From: Variovorax sp.
Lineage (GTDB): Bacteria; Pseudomonadota; Gammaproteobacteria; Burkholderiales; Burkholderiaceae_C
DNA length: 32,748 bases
Reading direction: 5' to 3'
Assembly: GCA_028292285.1 (NCBI GenBank)
Contig: JAQGMP010000318.1
Span: 1 to 32,748, forward strand
Positions 8,745 to 17,585 of this stretch are shown piece after piece (position 1 is the first letter of the stretch; the number at the start of each line of letters is the position of its first letter). Position numbers and translations under genes: made by a program. The notes below the pieces were generated by a model that worked only from the letters and a program-made list of their open reading frames with translations, made no database searches and was not told the DNA's origin.

Positions 8745-9728
8745 TCAGTCGAGCTTGGCGCCTGACTGCTTCACCAGTTTCTGGTGCTTGACCAGCTCTG
8801 TCTGAAAGAACGCAGGCGCTGCATCGGGCCCGATGTTCAGCAGCATGAGCCCCTGGCCCGTGATCGCATTCTGCGCCTCGGGCGATCCGAGCGCGGTGCG
8901 CATGGCGGCGAAGTCGGCATCGACAATGTTCTTCGGCAGCCCGGCAGGTCCGACCAGCGCGATCCACGCGTCGAAGCTGTACTTGGGCACGCCGGCTTCG
9001 GCCATCGTCGGCACATCGGGCAGCGCGGCGGAGCGGGTGGTCGTCGACACCCCCAGAGCGCGCAGCGAACCCGCCTTGACCTGCGGCGCGACCTGCGACA
9101 CCGAGACGAAAGCCAGTTGCACCTGACCTCCGATCAGGTCAGTGATGAGCGGGCCGGTACCGCGGTAGGGCACGTGCTTCATGTCGATGGCGGTTTCGCT
9201 GACCAAGAGCTCCCCCGCGAGGTGCAGGGTGCTGCCGTTGCCGGCCGAACCATAGTTGAGCGTCCCCGGGTGCGCCCTGGCGTAGTCGAGCAGTTCTCTC
9301 ACCGTCTTGACGGGCAGCGCCGCATTCACCACCAGCACCAGGGGCACGGTGGCGAGCACGGCGATAGGCGTGATGTCTTTCAGGCTGTCGTACGGCACCG
9401 TCTTGTAGATGCCGGGGTTGATGACGTGGTTCGATGAAACCATGCCCAGGGTTGAGCCGTCTTTGGGCGCCTTCACGATTTGTGCGGTGCCCGGAATGCC
9501 GCCGGCGCCGACGAGGTTCTCCACCACGATCGGATGCCCGGTGGCGCGGCCGAAGCCCGGCGCGAGCGAGCGCGCCACAGCGTCGACGGTCGAGCCCGCA
9601 GCCAGCGGGATGACCATGCGGATGGGTTTGTCGGATGGTGCCAGTTGCGCCGACGCAGCGAACGCCACGCTGCAAGATGCAGCCCCCAGCATCCACGCAA
9701 GTGCCCGCTTTGATGTGTTCGATTTCAT
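8745..9728 (-). CDS. Bug/TTT-family tricarboxylate-type binding protein
   Basis: This 327-residue periplasmic binding protein belongs to the Bug (TctC) family, which is greatly expanded in Burkholderiales. Residues 1-27 form a signal peptide ending AFAASAQ. The mature start (SDKPIRMVIPLAAGSTVDAVAR), VVENLVGAGG, and the later LNYGSAGNGSTLHLAGELL and HVPYRGTGP are all family hallmarks. GGAGG at 9737-9741 sits 8 bp before the ATG. There are no TctA/TctB membrane subunits nearby, so it must share a channel encoded elsewhere or act as a sensor. Co-occurrence with the dehydratase and aldolase suggests a di- or tricarboxylate ligand. Confidence 0.9.
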   Translation of the reverse strand: MKSNTSKRALAWMLGAASCSVAFAASAQLAPSDKPIRMVIPLAAGSTVDAVARSLAPGFGRATGHPIVVENLVGAGGIPGTAQIVKAPKDGSTLGMVSSNHVINPGIYKTVPYDSLKDITPIAVLATVPLVLVVNAALPVKTVRELLDYARAHPGTLNYGSAGNGSTLHLAGELLVSETAIDMKHVPYRGTGPLITDLIGGQVQLAFVSVSQVAPQVKAGSLRALGVSTTTRSAALPDVPTMAEAGVPKYSFDAWIALVGPAGLPKNIVDADFAAMRTALGSPEAQNAITGQGLMLLNIGPDAAPAFFQTELVKHQKLVKQSGAKLD

Positions 9729-9754
9729 ATGGTGTGCCTCCGATGAGTAGTTGT

Positions 9755-11755
9755 CTATGCGTGCAGAAGCTGAAGCGCCTCGAACGAGATCAGCCGGCCC
9801 GCGATGGCACTCGCCGCCACCGTCGGCGGACTCGCGAGCCAAACCTGGCCCGGCCCGCCGCGACCCGGGAAGTTGCGGTTTATGGCGCTCACCGTCACTT
9901 GAGACGGCGTAGTCGAGCCCCCCGGGCCGCAGTTGCCGCAAGCCCCGCACGACGGCTGCAGCGTGCGGGCACCGACGCGCTCGAAGGCCTCCATGTAGCC
10001 TGCAGCGATGCAGTGGTCGCGCACGGCGGTAGTGCCGAACTGCAGGTACAGATCGACGCCCTCAGCCACGCGCAGGCCACGGTCGGCGGCCCACTTCAAC
10101 ACGGCGTGGTAGTGGTCGAAATCCTCGCGCTTGCCGGCGGTGCATGATCCGCCGTAGGCGATGTCGATGGCTACGGCTTCGTTCACATCGACCAGCGGTA
10201 GGCCATGACCCGGATCACCGGGCGCGGCGACCATCGGTTGTACCTCGGCGCAATCGATGGCGATCGTTTCGGCATACGTTGCGCCGGCGTCGCTTTCCAT
10301 CCACGGCTCGATGGTGAAATCGACGCCGCGGCGCTCGCGCAGAAAGCGTAGGGTTTCCTCGTCTGGTGCCACGATGCCGGTGAAGCCGCCGAGCTCCGCC
10401 GTCATGTTGGTGAGCGTGGCTCGCTCGTCGATTGACAGATGAGGGACCGCATCGCCACCGAACTCGAAGACCTTGCCGACACCGCCGCCTGCGCGAATGA
10501 AGGGCTGCGCCAGCAGATGCAGGACGATGTCTTTGGCCGTGACGCCGGGCGCCACACGGCCGTTCAGTGCAATGCGAAGCGACTGCGGCACCGTGAGACG
10601 CACCGCGCCGGTGACGAAAGCGTTGGCCATGTCGGTGGTGCCCACGCCAAATGCCACGCAGCCCAGCGCGCCGCTGTGAGGCGTGTGCGAATCGGTACCG
10701 ACCACGAGCTGACCCGGCAACGCATAGTGCTCGGCCACCATCGCATGCGAGATGCCGGCCACGTTGGTGCCATCGTCGTGCGCCGCCTCTTCCTCGGTCA
10801 AGGTGCGGTGTGAGTGCAGGCTGTAAGTTGCAGCGAAGTCCCGCTGGGCCTCGACCATGCGATGGACATTCGGCACCAGCCCGCCGCGCACGTGTGCCGG
10901 GCTCTCTTCTACATAGGAGGTGTGATCTTCGAACACCACGATCGAACCCGGATCGTGCAGCACCAGCGGGCGCCCGAAGGTCGCGTGCAGCATGTGCGCC
11001 GCCATGCCCGTGTAGTACTCATGGATGAAGCGCAGATCGGCACGCACGAAGGCGCCGTCGCCTGGGCCAGGATGGGCAGTCGTGAGCTCGGTCGCGAGCG
11101 CGTGGCGGGCCACGATCTTTTCGAAGAGCGTTCGCGGACGCGGATGCGGATCGTCATCGTCGGTGCCGCCGGTGATGCGGCGCATGAAGCGCTGACCGAA
11201 TGCGAGCAATCCACCGCTCTTCAGAATAGCGGCGGCCAGCGCGTCGCGGCCGGCGACCAGATCGTCCACCGGGATCGGCTCGCCGGCAGCGATGCGGTCG
11301 AGCAAGCCGAAGTCGGTCGAGGTGAAGAGCCCGATGTTGTCGGCGTTCTGCCGGTAGATGCGCTCGAAGCTCTCGGCGATGACGAGGCGCACGCCTGCCA
11401 GCTTTTCCGCGGCTGGGCTGTGCTCGCGCGACGAGCCCTTGCCATAGCGCTTGCCGGCGACGACGACCTCGATGCCCGACTTGCGGACGGCGTCGGCACT
11501 GATCGGCGTGCTCTCGCCTGCCTTGAAGCCGGTGTACGGATAGCGGCCGAGCTTGTCGTCGTAGTGCGTCAGGATGGCGATCGGCGTGATCTCGTCCGTC
11601 GAGACGTCGTCGCGCAGTGGCGCGGCGTCGGCGAGCGAGAGCGTCTCGCCTTGCAGGCACCGCGCCACGACATCGAGCGAACGGCTCAGGAAGAGAAAGC
11701 GAGGTTCAAACCGGATGGCCTGAACGGAATCGGTGGCTGGCTTGGGCGCTGGCAT
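9755..11755 (-). CDS. Aconitase-superfamily dehydratase, swivel domain first
   Basis: This 666-residue protein fuses both halves of an isopropylmalate isomerase/aconitase-type enzyme in reversed order. The LeuD-like swivel domain is N-terminal (about 45-170, with GKGSSREHSP at 106-114 carrying the substrate-binding arginine). The LeuC-like 4Fe-4S domain follows (about 205-666). Cluster ligands appear intact: Cys538 (GGSCTAG), Cys603 and Cys606 (PSCGACGNCG). GTDSHTPHSG (353-362) and FEDHTSY are family motifs. It should dehydrate or isomerise a hydroxy-di/tricarboxylate. Downstream Bug and HMG-aldolase-like genes suggest it is not the housekeeping aconitase. No clear ribosome site precedes 11755. 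It sits 79 bp after a LysR gene on the same strand. Confidence 0.87.
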   Translation of the reverse strand: MPAPKPATDSVQAIRFEPRFLFLSRSLDVVARCLQGETLSLADAAPLRDDVSTDEITPIAILTHYDDKLGRYPYTGFKAGESTPISADAVRKSGIEVVVAGKRYGKGSSREHSPAAEKLAGVRLVIAESFERIYRQNADNIGLFTSTDFGLLDRIAAGEPIPVDDLVAGRDALAAAILKSGGLLAFGQRFMRRITGGTDDDDPHPRPRTLFEKIVARHALATELTTAHPGPGDGAFVRADLRFIHEYYTGMAAHMLHATFGRPLVLHDPGSIVVFEDHTSYVEESPAHVRGGLVPNVHRMVEAQRDFAATYSLHSHRTLTEEEAAHDDGTNVAGISHAMVAEHYALPGQLVVGTDSHTPHSGALGCVAFGVGTTDMANAFVTGAVRLTVPQSLRIALNGRVAPGVTAKDIVLHLLAQPFIRAGGGVGKVFEFGGDAVPHLSIDERATLTNMTAELGGFTGIVAPDEETLRFLRERRGVDFTIEPWMESDAGATYAETIAIDCAEVQPMVAAPGDPGHGLPLVDVNEAVAIDIAYGGSCTAGKREDFDHYHAVLKWAADRGLRVAEGVDLYLQFGTTAVRDHCIAAGYMEAFERVGARTLQPSCGACGNCGPGGSTTPSQVTVSAINRNFPGRGGPGQVWLASPPTVAASAIAGRLISFEALQLLHA

Positions 11756-11834
11756 GCACGATCTTTGCGCGCTGCGCCGCCGCTGAAAAGCGCTCGATCG
11801 GCACAGGGGGTCACGCCGAACGCGTGATCCGTGA

Positions 11835-12722
11835 TTACCCTCGGAGGCAGTCGATGAGCGCGGTCACCGCACGCGGCTGCGGCGTCTTCCGGAGCGCGTA
11901 GACATTCAGCACACGCTCGGCCCAGGGCTCGTCGAGCGGCCGCCTGACAAAGCGCGTGGAGCCCGCATACGCGGCGGCGGCGCTCTGCGGAATAATGGCG
12001 ATGCCGAGCCCGGCTTCTACCATTCGGCATACCGCGTCGAAGCTGCTGACCGACACGGTCGGCGCAAATGTCTTTTGCAGCGCGGCGGCGCGCTCGACCA
12101 ATGAACGATCGAGCGCGCCGCCGGCATGCACACCGACCAGCGGATGCGCCAGCGCGAGATCGAAAGGGATCTTCTTGCGAGAGGTCAAAGCATGGCCGAC
12201 CGGCAGCACGACATGCAGCGGGTCGGTTGCAAAGTGCCAAGCATCGAGACCAGGCGGCAACGAGGTTTCGACACCTACTCCGACGTCCGCCCGATCGTCC
12301 AGGCACGCCCGGAGCACATCGCGCGTGTCTTCCTCGTGCAGCGACACCGTGACCGCCGGATGCGCCGCCATGAAGCGCTGAAGCCGTTCCGGCAGGAAGC
12401 CGATGACTGCCGACATGTTGGCGTAGAGGCGCACGGTGCCGCGCACTTCCCCTCCTTCGATCTGCACTTCGCGCATCAGCGCCTGCAACTCCTCGTCGAT
12501 GCGCTCGCCCCGTGCCAGCACCAGCCGGCCCGCGTCGGTCAGCGCGATGCCGCGCGGCGAACGCACGAGCAATGGCGTATCGAAAGCATGCTCAAGATCG
12601 GCGAGCCGCCGACTCAGCGCGGATGGCGCGATGTTCTCGAGTTCCGCCGCGCGCACGATCGATCCTGCACGGGCTGCAGAGACGAACAGCCGGACGTTGT
12701 AGGAGTCGATGCGACGCGTCAT
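11835..12722 (-). CDS. LysR-family transcriptional regulator
   Basis: This 295-residue protein has a standard LysR layout: N-terminal helix-turn-helix (about 12-66, with AARAGSIVRAAELENIAPSALSRRLADLE) and a two-lobed effector domain (about 90-290). It is encoded on the same strand just before the dehydratase, Bug and aldolase-like genes, so it probably controls them and responds to their substrate. This co-directional arrangement is less common than the usual divergent one. It is followed 79 bp later by the dehydratase, so either read-through or an internal promoter serves the downstream genes. Confidence 0.9.
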   Translation of the reverse strand: MTRRIDSYNVRLFVSAARAGSIVRAAELENIAPSALSRRLADLEHAFDTPLLVRSPRGIALTDAGRLVLARGERIDEELQALMREVQIEGGEVRGTVRLYANMSAVIGFLPERLQRFMAAHPAVTVSLHEEDTRDVLRACLDDRADVGVGVETSLPPGLDAWHFATDPLHVVLPVGHALTSRKKIPFDLALAHPLVGVHAGGALDRSLVERAAALQKTFAPTVSVSSFDAVCRMVEAGLGIAIIPQSAAAAYAGSTRFVRRPLDEPWAERVLNVYALRKTPQPRAVTALIDCLRG

Positions 12723-12801
12723 TGACCCGCATGGTACGTCCTGTCCCCTTGCAAATCACCGCTCGACAACGCAGTCACGCAGCCTGCTCGACGTCAAGGA
12801 C

Positions 12802-13336
12802 TTAAGCCGGAATGCGAGGATTGACTGCTTTCGGGGCCGGGAAAATGGCCCCCCGGCCAAGGGCTCGGGTCGGATGTCGGTCGGCCCCGACACGTGGGCG
12901 CCGCAACCAGTTCACGTCCGCCTGCAACCCAACCAAACCGATGCCAAACACGGCGCATGCCTTGTCTTGATCCGGCATGTCGCCACCGATGCCGACGGAC
13001 CCGATCGCGTTGCCTGTCGGGTCGCGAACGATGACCTCCTGGCACTGGCGCGATGCGCCCTTCGGAGATACCCGACAGCGCCGCGAAGAAGCCAGGTGTT
13101 GCCGCCGCACGTTGCGCCGAGGCCCGACCGCCGTGCCCCATGCCGAGGACCCCACGCCTTTTTGTTTGCGCGATCTGCGGCCTGAGGATGCCGCTGCCGT
13201 CTGCGCGCTGGAAGGCCAGCAGGTGGCCGCCTGCATCGAGTACAGCCACTGTCGGCGGCTTGCACCCGATCTCGCGGCCTGTTTGCAGCGAGAGTTCAAC
13301 GATTTTGGCCGCCTGATGCAGAAGCAATGTCTGCAT
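12802..13336 (-). pseudogene. GlcG/HbpS-like protein, frameshifted
   Basis: The first part reads from an ATG at 13336 as a GlcG/HbpS-family protein: TVAVLDAGGHLLAFQRADGS, then LRPQIAQTK and FFAALSGISEGRIAPVPGG. At about 13033-13036 the match jumps to another frame, continuing IVRDPTGNAIGSVGIGG and then DQDKACAVFGIGLVGLQ. One frame change of 2 missing or 1 extra base restores a normal protein. Beyond the family's usual end the second frame runs on to 12802. GlcG-like proteins accompany glycolate and many aromatic or organic-acid clusters; function is poorly defined. It could be a recent pseudogene or a sequence error. Confidence 0.75.
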
Positions 13337-13663
13337 CTTCGGATTTCGTTTTCTGAGTTGAAGCGGCAACGTAGGTCGTCCAACGGATCCGCGCTGGTCG
13401 CCTCGGGAAAGCGTAGCCTCAGGCACTCGCATTGCGCGAATCCGTGGCACGAAAGCACCCATTGCCAGGATCGCGGCGCCCGATAGAAGAGATGTCAGTC
13501 CGCGCTATCGGTTAATCGCCAGTATTCAGATGAGGTGACGAAAACGTCAAGGTACAAGCTGCTGGAGGTCACTGAATCGATGGGTTCACCGTTCTCGGAA
13601 TACAAGATGCCGCGCCGCGATAAGTCTCGTTCATCCTTGCACACAGCTCTCAAGGCCGCGAAA

Positions 13664-14488
13664 TCACACGGCCGCTACGCGGCGGTTCAGGAGTTCACTG
13701 ATTCGAGCCGCCTCGCAGTCCAATGCAAGGCGTACCCTGAGCGCATATTCCCGGGTCATCTGCGAGGAGTGATTTGCGACGCTGATCGCGGCGACAGTCC
13801 TACCTGCTTTATCAAACACCGGGACGCCGACGGCAGAAAACCCCCGAACGACATCGCTGGCAGTCAGCGCATACCCCGTCGCCCTGGTCTCTTCGACCTT
13901 TTCGCCGAGCGAGCGATCTTGTGCCCGTCCGGCTTTGGGCAGGCGCGCCGCGCCTTTATCTATTAGCGCTGCACGTTCACTGGCGGGGAGAAAACTAAGC
14001 ATTGCAAGACTGCAGGCGCCTGCTCCCAATGGCAGTCGGCTTCCGGGTCCGTACTCATGCATCCACGGCAACTCGACTTGTGTTTTCATATCGACACAAA
14101 AACAGTCGTCACCGCTGCGCATTGCCAAATAGATCGTTCCCCTCGACGCATCAAACAATCGTTGCACGGATGGCTGGCATACCTCGCGCAGGTTGAAACT
14201 GTTCGAGGCCGCGATGCCGATCTCGTAGGCAAACTGCCCAAGTCGGTAAATTCGACTCTCTCGCCTGAGCAGACCGGACGCGACCAATTCAGACAGCAGG
14301 CGGTGAGCCGTTGCCTTGGGCAAATGGCTGGCAGTCACCAACTCCGCAAGACGCGCGCCTTCGATGTTTTTCCGTGATACGAGCTGCAGCAATTCCAGCG
14401 CCCGACTCATGCTTTTGACGTGCTGCTTTCCGGGCACCGCCTTATCTAGCGTTTGTTCCACGATGCGGTCCTTTTTCCTTGTGGCCAT
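13664..14488 (-). CDS. IclR-family transcriptional regulator
   Basis: This 274-residue regulator has an IclR-type winged helix (about 24-85: SMSRALELLQLV, then LAELVTASHLPKATAHRLLSEL) and a C-terminal GAF-like effector domain (about 95-270), including YLAMRSGDDCFCVDMK and LPLGAGACSLAMLSFL. It is divergent from the NTF2-like/FAH/Bug operon, with 59 bp between the two ATGs, so it likely regulates both directions from that gap. Its inducer is probably the compound degraded by that operon. Confidence 0.92.
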   Translation of the reverse strand: MATRKKDRIVEQTLDKAVPGKQHVKSMSRALELLQLVSRKNIEGARLAELVTASHLPKATAHRLLSELVASGLLRRESRIYRLGQFAYEIGIAASNSFNLREVCQPSVQRLFDASRGTIYLAMRSGDDCFCVDMKTQVELPWMHEYGPGSRLPLGAGACSLAMLSFLPASERAALIDKGAARLPKAGRAQDRSLGEKVEETRATGYALTASDVVRGFSAVGVPVFDKAGRTVAAISVANHSSQMTREYALRVRLALDCEAARISELLNRRVAAV

Positions 14489-14547
14489 TGACGTCGCAAA
14501 GGATCATCTCTGCAGTCGCCTCAGGTGACATACGTTTAGGAGAACGC

Positions 14548-15012
14548 ATGAACAACTCGACCCGCAACGGGAATAACCCTGTAGTTGCCAGCAATACAAG
14601 TTGGAGCCCCGAAGAAGCCGCTTGCATCCGTCTTTGTGTCGATATGGTTCACGGCGTGGATCTGCGCGACTACGAACGCACGATTGCCACCTTCACCAGC
14701 GACGCGCTGCTCGTTGCCCCAGGCAAGCAGGTCAACGGACATGAGGGGCTCCGCAGCTTTCTGAGCGCGCGGCCTGTCGACATTTTGACCCGCCATTGCT
14801 GCAGCAACTTTCGCATTGACTTTCACGACGCGCGAAGCGCCAGCGGCTCCTGCTATGTCGTTTGTTTCAAAGCCAAAATGGTGGACGGCGCGGACCTTCC
14901 CGTTCAAACGCCCGCTCCCACAGTCGGGGAGTATCACGATCAGTTTGTCCTGACCACCGACGGCTGGCGGATCCATCGGCGAGAGATTCGGCTGCTCTTC
15001 GCACCGCTGTGA
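14548..15012 (+). CDS. NTF2-like (SnoaL/DUF4440-type) protein
   Basis: This 154-residue protein has the pattern of a SnoaL-like cone fold: an acidic N-terminal helix (EEAACIRLCVDMVHGVDLRDYERTIATF broken across two helices), DALLVAPGKQVNGHEGLRSFL, and a final strand DGWRIHRREIRLLF. Relatives serve as small isomerases, hydratases or dioxygenase partners, and many have no known activity. AGGAG at 14538-14542 lies 5 bp before the ATG, which fixes the start and rules out an earlier ATG at 14479. It is the first gene of a three-gene operon with an FAH-family hydrolase and a Bug protein. Confidence 0.75.
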   Translation: MNNSTRNGNNPVVASNTSWSPEEAACIRLCVDMVHGVDLRDYERTIATFTSDALLVAPGKQVNGHEGLRSFLSARPVDILTRHCCSNFRIDFHDARSASGSCYVVCFKAKMVDGADLPVQTPAPTVGEYHDQFVLTTDGWRIHRREIRLLFAPL

Positions 15013-15022
15013 AACGCGTGCC

Positions 15023-15901
15023 GTGAAACTGCTGACCTTTCGCCACGGGCTAGAACCGCCGCAACTGGGGGTGCTTCGCGGCAAGAACGTGATGCGGCTT
15101 GCTGCCAGGGCACCTGGCTTACCTGCCGACATGATCGAGCTCATAGCGGGCTGGAGCGCCTATCGCGAGCAATTGGAAGCATTGGAGCCGGATGAAGCGT
15201 TGGACCACCTGCTGGACGAGGTGACACTCTGCGCTCCGATCCTGCGCCCGGGAAAGCTGTTGGGCATCGGCCTCAATTACGCCGACCATGTTGCCGAAGC
15301 CGCCTTACCAGCCCCAACGGACCAGGTCTGGTTCATGATGCCGCCCAGCGCTGTCAACGGGCCTCGGGATCCGATCCAGATGCCCAAGGTCTCTTTATCG
15401 CTTGACTACGAAGCCGAGTTGGCATTTGTGATCGGGCGGCGGTGCCGGCATGTGTCGCGGGAGCGGGCACATGAGGTGATCTTTGGCTATTGCGCCGCGA
15501 ACGATGTCAGTGTCAGGGATTGGCAACTGCGGACCAGTCAGGTCATCCTCGGAAAGTCTTTCGACAGTCATGCGCCATTCGGTCCCTGGATCGTCACCAC
15601 CGACGAACTCAATGACCCCCACTGTTTAGGGATTCGTTGCTTTGTCAATGGGGAAAAGCGGCAGGACTCCAACACTCGCGAGCTCATTCATAACTGCTTC
15701 GACCAAGTCGAGCACCTGTCAAAAGTCATGACGCTGGAACCTGGTGACGTCATCTTTTCCGGCACTCCGGCGGGCGTGGGCTTTGGCTTCAAGCCTCCGC
15801 GCTGGCTGGCCATCGGAGACGTCGTGCGCGTCGAGATCGACAACATAGGGTTCCTCGAAAACCGTGTAGCCGCAGAACCCGAAGTCCCTTATGGAACCTA
15901 A
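15023..15901 (+). CDS. Fumarylacetoacetate hydrolase-family protein
   Basis: This 292-residue FAH-family enzyme starts at a GTG 10 bp after the previous stop. The catalytic domain is about 70-290: GIGLNYADHVAEA (81-93) carries the usual His89, metal ligands Glu130 and Glu132 lie in LDYEAELAFVIG, and Asp161 is in CAANDVSVRDWQ. GKSFDSHAPFGPW (177-189) and the late FSGTPAGVGFG are hallmarks. Members cleave acylpyruvates, decarboxylate oxaloacetate, or hydrate and decarboxylate meta-cleavage dienoates. The reaction here is therefore C-C bond cleavage or hydration of a 2-oxo acid, most likely late in an aromatic or keto-acid pathway. The exact substrate cannot be read from sequence. Confidence 0.88.
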   Translation: MKLLTFRHGLEPPQLGVLRGKNVMRLAARAPGLPADMIELIAGWSAYREQLEALEPDEALDHLLDEVTLCAPILRPGKLLGIGLNYADHVAEAALPAPTDQVWFMMPPSAVNGPRDPIQMPKVSLSLDYEAELAFVIGRRCRHVSRERAHEVIFGYCAANDVSVRDWQLRTSQVILGKSFDSHAPFGPWIVTTDELNDPHCLGIRCFVNGEKRQDSNTRELIHNCFDQVEHLSKVMTLEPGDVIFSGTPAGVGFGFKPPRWLAIGDVVRVEIDNIGFLENRVAAEPEVPYGT

Positions 15902-15937
15902 TCGATCTCACAGACCAACAACGCAGAGACAAACACT

Positions 15938-16936
15938 ATGAAAAAAACTTTCCGTATTTCTGTTCGCTTGTGGCGTCGAAACGCGGCGGCATTGCTGAGC
16001 GCCTCGCTTGCCGTCTTGACCCCCCACGCCATGGCGGCCTATCCAGAAAAGCCGGTGCGAATTATCCATGCCTACCCGGGCGCTCCGCTCGACTCCGCGG
16101 TGCGATACATAGCCGACAAGCTGTCGGCTGTATGGCATCAACCGGTGATTGTTGAAACGCGCCCCGGCGCCGCGGAAATTATCGCCGGGGACGCTGTGGC
16201 GAAGGCGGCGCCTGACGGCTACACGCTGTTTGTCGGCTCCGAATCTAACTTCTCCAACAACCAGTATCTTTACTCAAAACTCCCTTTCAACCCAGAGCGT
16301 GACCTCGTACCGGTGACCGAACTCTTTGCGCTTCCTTTTGCATTGATCGTTCCGTACGATTTCCCTGCGAACACGGTCAAGGAATTTGCCGCCGCTCTGA
16401 AAATGCCCGGCGCAGACTACAGCTATGCATCATCAGGTCTCGGTAGCCCGAACCATATGCTGATGGAAACATTGCTCCAAACGCTTGACGTCAAGATGCT
16501 GCATGTTCCCTATAAGGTGGGACCGCAGATCACGCAGGATCTTATTGCAGGCAGGGTTCAGGCGGTGGTCGGAGGCGTCTACACGGCGGTTCCATATGTT
16601 CCGACGCATCGCCTGAAACTGCTAGCTGTGAGCGGCATCGAAAGGCAGAAAGCAATTCCTGACACCCCGACATTCAGCGAAGCGGGCTACCCCAGCATTG
16701 ACATTCAGACCTATGTGGGGATGGCGGCCCCCAAGGGGACGCCGCCGGCAATCGTTGAAAAAATACGAAATGACATCAAGGCGATATTGATGACGAGCGA
16801 GTTCCAACAAAAGGTTGGTGAGCCCCTTGCCTATGTGCCCGTGGGCAGCACGCCTGCGCAGTTCAGTGAATTTCTAGTGAGCAGGCGAGCAAATACACAA
16901 AAAGAGATAAAGGCATTGGGACTGAAGCTCGACTGA
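15938..16936 (+). CDS. Bug/TTT-family binding protein (second)
   Basis: This 332-residue periplasmic binding protein of the Bug family closes the IclR-controlled operon. The signal peptide is about 33 residues, ending AMAAYPEKP. Family features include VRIIHAYPGAPLDSAVRYIADKL split over the first lobe, VVIVETRPGAAE-like VIVETRPGAAE, YSYASSGLGSPNHMLMETL and LHVPYKVGP. Like the other Bug protein in this window it has no TctA/TctB genes beside it. The ligand is probably the acid processed by the FAH-family enzyme. A gap of 36 bp separates it from that gene. Confidence 0.9.
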   Translation: MKKTFRISVRLWRRNAAALLSASLAVLTPHAMAAYPEKPVRIIHAYPGAPLDSAVRYIADKLSAVWHQPVIVETRPGAAEIIAGDAVAKAAPDGYTLFVGSESNFSNNQYLYSKLPFNPERDLVPVTELFALPFALIVPYDFPANTVKEFAAALKMPGADYSYASSGLGSPNHMLMETLLQTLDVKMLHVPYKVGPQITQDLIAGRVQAVVGGVYTAVPYVPTHRLKLLAVSGIERQKAIPDTPTFSEAGYPSIDIQTYVGMAAPKGTPPAIVEKIRNDIKAILMTSEFQQKVGEPLAYVPVGSTPAQFSEFLVSRRANTQKEIKALGLKLD

Positions 16937-17122
16937 CGGGACAGCCTCATCGGGTAGCTGCGATTCACTCGACTTCGGAAGCGGTTGGACGCAGAAAGCG
17001 CCCACCAAACTGGATCTTCTATGCGAACCGACCAGTTTGCGAAGTGGTGAAGTTTTGCGCATGGGCTGAACGACGCTCTTGGCGAGCAGCATCAACCGCC
17101 ATTACACAATGGTTTTCGCTGC

Positions 17123-17401
17123 GTGCGGACCCTCGGCAACGAGCGAAGAAAGTACCCTGAGCGCCTGCAGCAAGCCTGCTTTATTCTGTGCCGCCGCGCC
17201 GACTTGCATGCCATCGGTAGTCCCTTGATCCTGGATGACCTTCGCCGCCACACCGCCCTGGACCGCACGCCGTTGCGGCTTGAGCACAGCATGGGCCGCA
17301 TCTACAACATGCCGCCACCCACACAAAGTTTGGTATCGCTCATCATCCTGGGGCGCAAGCCGGAAATCGATGGGGACGGGCTGACGGTCGCACGCTATTA
17401 A
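17123..17401 (+). pseudogene. Gamma-glutamyltransferase-family remnant
   Basis: A 92-codon frame contains ILDDLRRHTALDRTPLRLEH then SMGRIYNMPPPTQSLVSLIILG. This matches the region of gamma-glutamyltransferase-family proteins (YwrD-like branch) after the catalytic threonine domain begins, where an L..DL..H...PL..... segment precedes YNMPPPTQ..SL.ILG. The full family is over 500 residues; neither the N-terminal subunit nor the catalytic Thr region is found, and the match stops after ILG. It is therefore a scrap of a lost gene. The rest of 16937-17585 has nothing I recognise. Confidence 0.55.
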
Positions 17402-17585
17402 TTGCAAGGCGGTAGATGCTGCGATGAGTCGACGTTATGCGATAAATAGCCTTGACGGTCGTTCTATACAAATGTGCTTGGCGTCACAACAGGCTCTTTG
17501 GAAGGCCTAAAGGAGTGTGTCAATATCGATTTCGCGACAGCCGGTTGGAGATTGACTTGTGCGGAGCGTCAACCGCCTGAGGCGC

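Noticed and set aside
10814-11827. 337-codon plus-strand frame
   Set aside because: It is antisense to the aconitase-like gene, which has complete motifs, and has no recognisable domain.
13535-13966. 143-codon plus-strand frame
   Set aside because: It is antisense to the IclR gene and shows no family pattern.
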